Below, in pieces: positions 14,532 through 19,895 of a DNA stretch of 19,895 bases; position 1 is the stretch's first letter, and the number at the start of each line of letters is the position of its first letter. A program made the position numbers and the translations under genes. Under the pieces are notes generated by a model. It did not search any database. It was not told the DNA's origin and saw only the letters and a program-made list of their open reading frames with translations. Origin of the DNA: Pseudomonadota bacterium (GTDB taxonomy: Bacteria; Pseudomonadota; Alphaproteobacteria; Rhodospirillales; Magnetospirillaceae); NCBI GenBank assembly GCA_023426365.1, contig JAFAAW010000111.1:1-19895 (forward strand). Direction: 5' to 3'.

Positions 14532-15279
14532 ACAGGCTATTGCGCAACTGCACTGGCTTTGTGCGCCGACGGGCGGCCAGATTGAGCGCCTCGACCATGA
14601 CCGAGAAGCCCATGGCGAAGTACAGGTAGCCCTTGGGAATATGGAAGCCCATGCCGTCCGCCACCAGGCTCATGCCCACCAGCAAAAGGAAGGACAGCGC
14701 CAGCATTTTCACGGTCGGATGCCGCGACACGAAGCCGGACAGCGGACCCGCGGCGACCAGCATGATGATGACCGCGATGATGACGGCGGTGACCATCACC
14801 CAAAGCTGGTTGGCCATGCCGACGGCGGTGATCACCGAGTCGAGCGAGAACACGATGTCCAGGATGCCGATCTGGATGATGGTGGCGGTGAAGCCGGCCT
14901 TGACCGCCTTGCCCACGCCGCCTTCGGTGGCGGCACCCTCTTCCTCGCCCTCCAGCGAGCTGTGGATTTCGTGCGTCGCCTTGGCCAGCAGGAACACGCC
15001 GCCGCCGATCAGGATGATGTCGCGCCACGACACCGGATGATTGAACACGGTGAAGACCGGCTCGACCAGACCCGCGATCCAGGCCAGCGACGCCAGCAGC
15101 ATCAGGCGCGTGATCAGCGCGAAGGCCAGGCCCAGCTTGCGCGCCAGCGGGCGCTGATGCTCGGGCAGGCGGTCGGCCAGGATGGCCAGGAAGACAAGGT
15201 TGTCGATGCCGAGAACGATCTCGAGCGCCGACAGGGTCAGCAGGCTGATCCAGATTTGCGGATCGGAAAGCCACTCCAT
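14530..15279 (-). CDS. TerC-family integral membrane protein
   Basis: This is a 249-residue inner-membrane protein with about seven hydrophobic helices. Conserved acidic residues in the membrane identify the family: E20 and D26-N27 in LEIVLGIDNLVF, and D141 and D147 in LDIVFSLDSVITAVG. A charged, Glu-rich loop (about 105-125) separates the two halves. TerC-family proteins include manganese exporters and proteins that help metalate exported enzymes; tellurium resistance is a historical name. Manganese or another divalent cation is a reasonable guess, not proven. The ATG at 15279 has AAGGA about 10 bases upstream. The leader of only about 75 bases is too short for a manganese riboswitch of the yybP-ykoY type, and I see none. 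Confidence 0.92.
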   Translation of the reverse strand: MEWLSDPQIWISLLTLSALEIVLGIDNLVFLAILADRLPEHQRPLARKLGLAFALITRLMLLASLAWIAGLVEPVFTVFNHPVSWRDIILIGGGVFLLAKATHEIHSSLEGEEEGAATEGGVGKAVKAGFTATIIQIGILDIVFSLDSVITAVGMANQLWVMVTAVIIAVIIMLVAAGPLSGFVSRHPTVKMLALSFLLLVGMSLVADGMGFHIPKGYLYFAMGFSVMVEALNLAARRRTKPVQLRNSL

Positions 15280-15332
15280 GGGACGCGAGTCCTTAACTGA
15301 TAATCGTCGAGGTTGGGAGTGTAGGTACTTTC

Positions 15333-15354
15333 ACTGCCGAATCCAGGGGGCAGT
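15333..15354 (-). terminator. Hairpin after the soluble histidine kinase gene
   Basis: ACTGCC (15333-15338) and GGCAGT (15349-15354) form a perfect 6-bp stem one base beyond the stop codon at 15356. No T-run follows. It probably marks the end of the signalling operon to the right. Confidence 0.45.
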
Positions 15355-15355
15355 A

Positions 15356-16414
15356 TCAGAATGTCGCAGATTCACCCGCCGAGGCCATGCGCGGGAAAGT
15401 GACGGTGAAGCGTGTGCCCTGCCCCGTCTCGCTGTCCATGGACAACTGGCCCTCCAGCGGACCGGTCACCAGATTGTAGACGATGTGCAGGCCCAGGCCG
15501 GTGCCGCCGGCGCCGCGCCGGGTGGTGAAAAAGGGGTCGAAGATGCGGGTGCGGTGTTCCTCGGCGATGCCGCAGCCGTCATCGGCGTAGATCAGGCGGA
15601 TCATGCCCGGCGACGGCTCGTCCACCGCGATGGTCAGATGGCCGCTCTGCCCCTCGTCGTAGCCGTGGACGATGGAATTCATCACGAAGTTGGTCAGCAC
15701 CTGGCTGAGCGCGCCGGGATAGCCCTCCACCATCAGGCCGGGCGGGCACGAGATGTCCACCCGGTGCCCGGCCTGGCGGATGCGCGGCTTGAGCGAGGCC
15801 AGCGTCTCGCCGATATAGGAGGCCAGCTCGAAGCGGCGCCGCTCCGACGAGGTGCGGTCCACCGCCACCTGCTTGAAGCTGCGGATCAGCGCCGCCGCGC
15901 GCTCGCAATTGCCCAAGATGAGCTGGGTGGTGTCGGCGGCGGTTTCCATGTAGCGCTCGAAATCCTCGACGCCGATGTCGTCGGCCTCGAACAGCGTGCG
16001 CATATGGGCGGTGGCGTCGGCCAGATGCGAGGCGCATGACAGCGCGATGCCGACGGGCGTGTTGATCTCGTGGGCGACGCCGCCCACCAGGGCACCCAGC
16101 GAGGCCAGCTTTTCCGCCTGCACCAGGGTTTCCTGCGCCTCCCTCAGGCGGGCCAGCGCCTCTTCCGCCTGGGCCTTGCGGCGGGCCAGTTCCTGGTTGA
16201 CCGATGCCAACTGGTGTTGCAGGCGGTCCGACACCTTCACCAGGCGGCGCTGTTCGCGCACCGAGCGGCGATAGGCGTCGGCCAGCGCCTCGACGCCGGC
16301 GCGCACCTCGGAATCGCCGTCGGCCAGCTTCTCGCGCAGCACGGTGGCCTCGGCGAGAACGCGCTCCTCGGCGTCGAACAGGTTGAAGCTGGCGGCCGCG
16401 CCCTTGTCTGCCAC
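15356..16414 (-). CDS. Soluble coiled-coil sensor histidine kinase
   Basis: This is a 352-residue kinase with no membrane segment. Residues about 14-105 are a long charged helix, probably a coiled coil. The phosphoacceptor H115 lies in GALVGGVAHEINTPVG. The ATPase domain shows the N box (TNFVMNS, N246), the G1 box (DDGCGI, 278-283), the F box (IFDPFFTTRR, 291-300) and the G2 box (GGTGLGLHIVYNLV, 303-316). The F-box style matches kinases of the NtrB/DctB-like class. A GTG start at 16414 lies 4 bases after the stop of the SiaC-like gene with GAAGG about 9 bases upstream, so the two are co-translated. It has no sensor domain of its own. It may receive its signal through the SiaC-like protein or another gene of the operon; this is inference. 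Confidence 0.9.
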   Translation of the reverse strand: MADKGAAASFNLFDAEERVLAEATVLREKLADGDSEVRAGVEALADAYRRSVREQRRLVKVSDRLQHQLASVNQELARRKAQAEEALARLREAQETLVQAEKLASLGALVGGVAHEINTPVGIALSCASHLADATAHMRTLFEADDIGVEDFERYMETAADTTQLILGNCERAAALIRSFKQVAVDRTSSERRRFELASYIGETLASLKPRIRQAGHRVDISCPPGLMVEGYPGALSQVLTNFVMNSIVHGYDEGQSGHLTIAVDEPSPGMIRLIYADDGCGIAEEHRTRIFDPFFTTRRGAGGTGLGLHIVYNLVTGPLEGQLSMDSETGQGTRFTVTFPRMASAGESATF

Positions 16415-16418
16415 CGGC

Positions 16419-16805
16419 TCAGCCTTCGGTGGCCACCAGATTGAAGGTGACGTGCTCCAGATCCTCCGAGAAGTCCTCGCCGAATTCCTGCATGGTCTCG
16501 TCGTCGGGGGCGTAGAACCAGTTGACCACGATGCCCACGCCGCGCTCGGCGGCGCGGTCCAGCAACTGGAACATGTTCATCAGCGCCTTGGCGCTGGAGC
16601 TGTTGAAATAGATCAGGTTGAAATCGAAGCGGATGTCGCGGCCCTCGGCCTGATCCAGGAAGCGCTCGAGCGCGGCGAAGATGGGACCGAACACGGCGGA
16701 CGCATCCTCCGGGTACGATTCGCCCTTGAGCGAGAGCCGGCCGGACGCGAAATCGAAATCCACCTCGGGCGAGCGCTCGGTGGCGGCGATCACAAGGTTT
16801 TCCAT
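16419..16805 (-). CDS. siaC: SiaC-like regulatory phosphoprotein (DUF1987 family)
   Basis: This is a 128-residue soluble protein. GESYPEDASAVFGPI (28-42) and LIYFNSSSAKALMNMF (64-79) are the signature blocks of the SiaC/DUF1987 family. In Pseudomonas aeruginosa SiaC is phosphorylated on a threonine by SiaB and, when unphosphorylated, binds and activates the diguanylate cyclase SiaD. In the corresponding loop this protein has only serines (S69-S71), so the acceptor may be a serine. The gene is 8 bases downstream of the SiaB-like gene and 4 bases upstream of a histidine kinase gene on the same strand. No SiaD-type cyclase is adjacent. The ATG at 16805 is the natural start. Confidence 0.87.
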   Translation of the reverse strand: MENLVIAATERSPEVDFDFASGRLSLKGESYPEDASAVFGPIFAALERFLDQAEGRDIRFDFNLIYFNSSSAKALMNMFQLLDRAAERGVGIVVNWFYAPDDETMQEFGEDFSEDLEHVTFNLVATEG

Positions 16806-16813
16806 GATCCCCC

Positions 16814-17407
16814 TCAGATGGACACTTTGAGACAGAAGAAGAACTTGTCGGCGTCGATGCGGTCGAAATCGAATTCGATGGGTTCGCTGGCCCGCCGCGC
16901 GATCTCGATCAGCCCGATGGTGGCGCCGCGGCTCTTTTCGTCCGGTGCCTCCCTCAATTGCTCCTTGTAGTAGGCCTTGATCTCGTCCTTGTCCATCTTC
17001 TGCAACAGCTCCAGGCGTTCCCTCAGCCTGGGCACATCCTCTTCCAGGATGGTGTTGGCGCAGACGATGAAGAACTGCCCCTGTTCGGTGCCGATGGTCA
17101 CCATGCCCGACGACAGCTCGACGCTCTTGCCCACGTTGCCCAGCACCTTTTCCGCCGAATAGCGGATGATGTTCTGGGCCTGCTCGATGAACACCGAGAA
17201 CACCTTCTTGATGGTGGTGATGTCGGTTTCATCCAGCGTCATCTTCTGGCGCAGCGTGTCGCCCAGGGAATACAGGATGCCCTCGGACAGATAGCCGGAG
17301 AAGGAGAACAGGATGCCGCGCTCGTCCAGCATGCGCTTGAAGGCGCGGTAATGCGGGGCAAGACGCTCCTGGCTGGCCCCGTCGGGGCCGTTCGCTTGGT
17401 TCGTCAC
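16814..17407 (-). CDS. siaB: SiaB-like protein kinase
   Basis: This is a 197-residue soluble protein related to SiaB, a GHKL-fold kinase that phosphorylates SiaC. Visible features are FSFSGYLSEGILYSLGD (34-50), a helix with an N-box-like EQAQNIIRYS (75-84), and a G-rich segment KSRGATIGLIEIARRAS (158-174). The C-terminal FFFCLKVSI is also typical. The immediate downstream neighbour is the SiaC-like gene, which supports the assignment. The start is GTG at 17407 with GAGGAAG about 8 bases upstream; an in-frame TTG at 17425 precedes that site and is unlikely. The gap to the upstream solute-binding protein gene is 57 bases, so the operon probably continues through it. Confidence 0.85.
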   Translation of the reverse strand: MTNQANGPDGASQERLAPHYRAFKRMLDERGILFSFSGYLSEGILYSLGDTLRQKMTLDETDITTIKKVFSVFIEQAQNIIRYSAEKVLGNVGKSVELSSGMVTIGTEQGQFFIVCANTILEEDVPRLRERLELLQKMDKDEIKAYYKEQLREAPDEKSRGATIGLIEIARRASEPIEFDFDRIDADKFFFCLKVSI

Positions 17408-17464
17408 GATAACGCTTCCTCGCAACGGGGTGACAACGGTCTCAACATTCGCGCCCGGACGGCC

Positions 17465-18217
17465 TCAACCGCCCGGACTGTCCTTGATATAGGCGGAATA
17501 GCGCTCGACGATGCGGGCGTATCCGCCACCCTGCCGCAGCTTCCTGAGGCCGCGGTTGAAACTGTCGCGCAAGGCGGGATCGCGGAACGCCACCCGGTAT
17601 TCGGTGGGCGGGAACAGCGGGTGCAGGCGCAGGCGCTGGCTGGTGTCGGCCTTGGCCCTGACCTCGGGATCATGGGCGAACCAGCCGAAGATATAGCGGT
17701 CGGCCACCACCGCGTCCACCCGGCCCAGATACAGCAAGGTGGGCTGCACCATCTGGCGCGATTCCTCGCGGTAACGGGGGTTGGCGTCGGCCATGGCCTT
17801 GAAGGCCGGCCCCAGATACATGGTGGCGTTCTGGAATGCCAGCACCGACTTGCCGGCCAGATCCTCGACCCGGTCGATGTTGAGGTCGCGGCTGGCCAGG
17901 GTGATGACGTAATTGCGATAGGTGACGTGGCTGTCGGAATAATGGGCGTGCAGGCCGGAATCCGGACGCATGGTCATGGCGGCATCCACCAGGCCGCCCT
18001 CCAATTCCTTCAGCACGCGGGCGAAAGCCATGAATTTCGGCGTCATGGAATGGCCTTCGAGGGCCAGCGCCTCGCGCACCACGTCGTATTCCAGGCCGCG
18101 CCATTCATCCGCCACCACATAGGGCGGCAGCGAGCGCCCGACCGCCATCACCACCTCGGCCGCGCGCGACGGCAAGGGCGCCAGCAACACCGCCAACCCA
18201 ACGAGCAGCCGTCGCAT
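17465..18217 (-). CDS. Family-3 solute-binding protein (periplasmic)
   Basis: This is a 250-residue exported protein. The signal peptide is MRRLLVGLAVLLAPLPSRAA with cleavage expected near residue 20; there is no lipobox cysteine. The mature part follows the SBP_bac_3 fold of amino-acid-binding proteins: VGRSLPPYVVADEWRGLEYD, the lobe-crossing VEDLAGKSVLAFQNATMY, and the return segment FPPTEYRVAFRDPALRDSFN. The ligand cannot be deduced. No permease or ATPase gene is present, and the gene is 2 bases downstream of the receiver-kinase gene, so a sensing role with the two-component proteins is more likely than transport. The ATG at 18217 is preceded by AAGGAGAGGGA. Confidence 0.88.
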   Translation of the reverse strand: MRRLLVGLAVLLAPLPSRAAEVVMAVGRSLPPYVVADEWRGLEYDVVREALALEGHSMTPKFMAFARVLKELEGGLVDAAMTMRPDSGLHAHYSDSHVTYRNYVITLASRDLNIDRVEDLAGKSVLAFQNATMYLGPAFKAMADANPRYREESRQMVQPTLLYLGRVDAVVADRYIFGWFAHDPEVRAKADTSQRLRLHPLFPPTEYRVAFRDPALRDSFNRGLRKLRQGGGYARIVERYSAYIKDSPGG

Positions 18218-18219
18218 GG

Positions 18220-19533
18220 TCAGTCCCTCTCCTTAGGCGCGGCGCGCAGGCGCACGGTGAAGATGGAGCCGCGGCCCGGCCGGCTGTCCACCGACACGGC
18301 GCCGCCATGCAGTTCGACGATCTGGCGGACCATGTGCAGGCCGATGCCCGAGCCGGAATATTGGTGGGCGTTGGTGGCACGGAAGAAGCGTTCGAAGACG
18401 CGCGGCAAATCCTCGGCCGGAATGCCGATGCCGTGGTCGCGCACCTGCACGATGATGCCGTCATGGTCGGGCCGCGCCGACACCTCGACCGGCCCTTCCG
18501 AATATTTCAGCGCGTTGCCCAGCAAATTGTTGAACACCAGCGCCAGCAGGCCCGCATCCCCCCAGGCCGGCGGCAGCGCCTCCAGCGCCAGCGCGATGTC
18601 GCGGCCGGGATTGGCGGTGCGGTGATGGTTGAGCGCGCCGTCCAGGATGGGGGGCAGGTCCAGCGCGCGCTCCTGCATGACGATACGGCCCGATTCCAAC
18701 TGCTCGTCGGCCAGGCAGGTGGCGATCAGGTCCACCAGACGCTGCACGGCGCCGCGAATGGTCTCCAGGCGCGGCAGCATGGCGGTGTCGCCGCGCTCGG
18801 CCCGCATCATCAGCATCTGCGCCGCCGAATCGACGATGGCCAACGGCGTGCGGAATTCGTGGCTGACCATGGACAGGAACTGGCGCAATTGCTGCTTGGC
18901 TTCGGTCTCGCGGGTCAGCGCCAGTTCGGCGCGGTCGCGCGCCAGGGCCAGCGCATCGCTCTTTTCCTCAAGCTCGGCCGTGCGCTCCGCCACCTTGTGT
19001 TCGAGCGAGGCGTTCAGGCCCGCCAGTTCCTGGTTGAGCCGGCTGATGGTGGCGATGTCGCGCCACGACCGCACCGCGCCGACCAGGGCGGTGAACAGCT
19101 TTTGCGCCGTCAGCTCGGCCTTCGACTTGTAGTCGTTGATGTCGTGGGTCAGCACCACGTCGCGTTCCGGCGCCTCGCCGGGCTGGCCGGTGCGCAGGAT
19201 GATGCGGACATGGCCGTTGCCCAGACCCTCGCGGATGTGGCGCACCAGCTTGAGGCCGGCATCGGGGCTTTCCATCACCACGTCCAGCAGCACCACCGGA
19301 ATGGCGGGGTCGTCGGCCAGGATGCCCGCCGCCTCGGCCGCGCTGGTGGCCGACAGCATGGTGAAGCCGCGACCATCGAAGCTGAAGTCGCGCAGCAGCA
19401 CCCGCGTCATGGCGTGGACCTGATCGTCGTCGTCCACCACCAGCACCCGCCAGGGCGGCGCCGCGGCGGGCGCCGCCGCGCGGGCACCCGCCGCCGGCCG
19501 CGTCTTGAATGCCAGCTTGCCGTCCTTGGACAT
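18220..19533 (-). CDS. Receiver-histidine kinase fusion (N-terminal receiver)
   Basis: This is a 437-residue soluble protein. An Ala/Pro-rich start is followed by a receiver domain (about 28-155) with acidic D34-D37, phosphoacceptor D84 in VLLDVVMES, T115 in ILRTGQPGEAPE, and K136 in DINDYKSK. The stretch RTGQPGEAPE...DINDYKSKAELTAQKLF is characteristic of receivers usually seen with DUF3369 domains. A coiled coil (about 163-215) leads to the HisKA domain with H225 in SMVSHEFRTPLA. The ATPase domain has NNLLGNALKY (335-344), DHGIGI (366-371) and GSGIGLHMVRQ (394-404). This receiver-first order means the kinase is probably controlled by phosphorylation from another kinase. The ATG at 19533 overlaps the stop of the upstream regulator gene (ATGA), which indicates tight coupling. 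Confidence 0.92.
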   Translation of the reverse strand: MSKDGKLAFKTRPAAGARAAAPAAAPPWRVLVVDDDDQVHAMTRVLLRDFSFDGRGFTMLSATSAAEAAGILADDPAIPVVLLDVVMESPDAGLKLVRHIREGLGNGHVRIILRTGQPGEAPERDVVLTHDINDYKSKAELTAQKLFTALVGAVRSWRDIATISRLNQELAGLNASLEHKVAERTAELEEKSDALALARDRAELALTRETEAKQQLRQFLSMVSHEFRTPLAIVDSAAQMLMMRAERGDTAMLPRLETIRGAVQRLVDLIATCLADEQLESGRIVMQERALDLPPILDGALNHHRTANPGRDIALALEALPPAWGDAGLLALVFNNLLGNALKYSEGPVEVSARPDHDGIIVQVRDHGIGIPAEDLPRVFERFFRATNAHQYSGSGIGLHMVRQIVELHGGAVSVDSRPGRGSIFTVRLRAAPKERD

Positions 19534-19895
19534 CAGCGCACGACCACCGGCGCGGCGAAGGCATAGCCGGTGCCGTGCACCGCCTCGATGGGCAGGGGAT
19601 GGCCCAGCACCTCCTCGCCCTTGGCGCGCAGGCGGCGCACCATGGAATCCACCGAGCGGTCGCCCACATCCCATTCCCGCTTGCCCAGCGCGCGGAAGAT
19701 GTCGGCGCGCGACACCGGCTCGCCGGGGCGCTCCACCAGCAGGTTGAGGAAAACCCGTTCGTTGGCGGTCAGCTTGAGCGCACCCCCGCCCGGCGCCAGC
19801 AGCGCCCATGCCACCTGATCATAGACCCAGCCGGCGGCGGGCGCCGGGGCGGGCTGAGCGGCGGCGGGCGGGGCGGCGACCGCGTGGGCGGCCGG
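19533..19895 (-). CDS. OmpR/PhoB-type response regulator, C-terminal part (runs off the right edge)
   Basis: The frame is open to the window edge, so the N-terminus, presumably a receiver domain, is outside. The visible 120 residues begin with an Ala/Pro-rich linker of about 20 residues followed by a winged-helix DNA-binding domain: LKLTANERVFLNLLVERPGE, then VSRADIFRALG, then the recognition helix region DRSVDSMVRRLRAKG and the wing IEAVHGTGYAFAAP. This is the standard OmpR/PhoB arrangement. A GTG at 19814 would cut into the domain and is not a likely start. The stop codon overlaps the ATG of the receiver-kinase gene. The regulator is the obvious output protein of this two-component operon. 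Confidence 0.88.
   Translation of the reverse strand, partial: PAAHAVAAPPAAAQPAPAPAAGWVYDQVAWALLAPGGGALKLTANERVFLNLLVERPGEPVSRADIFRALGKREWDVGDRSVDSMVRRLRAKGEEVLGHPLPIEAVHGTGYAFAAPVVVR

Noticed and set aside
15280..15355. Manganese (yybP-ykoY) riboswitch upstream of the TerC-family gene
   Set aside because: Such riboswitches often precede this family, but the spacer is about 75 bases, is partly taken by the upstream gene's terminator, and shows no matching conserved loops.

Overview
The window is GC-rich (roughly two thirds G+C), densely coded chromosome with short intergenic gaps. The gene set (a CarD-family RNA polymerase regulator, a 7Fe FdxA ferredoxin, an Atm1-type ABC exporter, many two-component and c-di-GMP proteins, a GcvA-like LysR regulator) fits a free-living alphaproteobacterium. 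A Rhodospirillales/Magnetospirillum-like source is my inference from protein style, not something the sequence proves. I see no rRNA, tRNA, CRISPR array, insertion sequence or phage gene.

Left part (1-6640). A gene of unknown function runs off the left edge on the minus strand. Next, also on minus, come a small exported protein, a MoeB/ThiF-type adenylyltransferase and an overlapping DsrE2-like protein. A divergent spacer with an FNR/FixK-like box separates them from a plus-strand gene of unknown function. That gene is followed by a PAS-like/degenerate GGDEF/EAL protein, probably a c-di-GMP phosphodiesterase. A divergent pair follows: an EamA-family permease (minus) and a GcvA-like LysR regulator (plus).

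Middle part (6650-12650). A membrane sensor histidine kinase and a two-domain protein (response-regulator receiver, long low-complexity linker, about 23 pentapeptide repeats) are on minus. An Atm1-type ABC exporter diverges on plus. It converges on a PPP-type phosphoesterase homologue that has lost several of its metal-binding positions. A 9-bp hairpin covers both stop codons of that convergent pair.

Right part (12840-15280, minus). carD, fdxA, a TerB-like gene and a TerC-family membrane protein are head-to-tail, with hairpin terminators after carD and fdxA and a conspicuous inverted repeat in the TerB-like leader.

Far right (15356-19895, minus). Six genes are packed with gaps of a few bases up to about 57 bases: the C-terminal part of an OmpR-type response regulator (cut by the window edge), a receiver-histidine kinase fusion, an orphan family-3 solute-binding protein, a SiaB-like kinase, a SiaC-like phosphoprotein, and a soluble coiled-coil histidine kinase. 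SiaB and SiaC are known from Pseudomonas, where they work with the phosphatase SiaA and the diguanylate cyclase SiaD. Here neither partner is next to them and histidine kinases occupy the flanks. This cluster is the best candidate for a less-described signalling system: a periplasmic ligand sensor feeding a phosphorelay joined to a SiaB/SiaC switch. Function is inferred from domains and gene order only.
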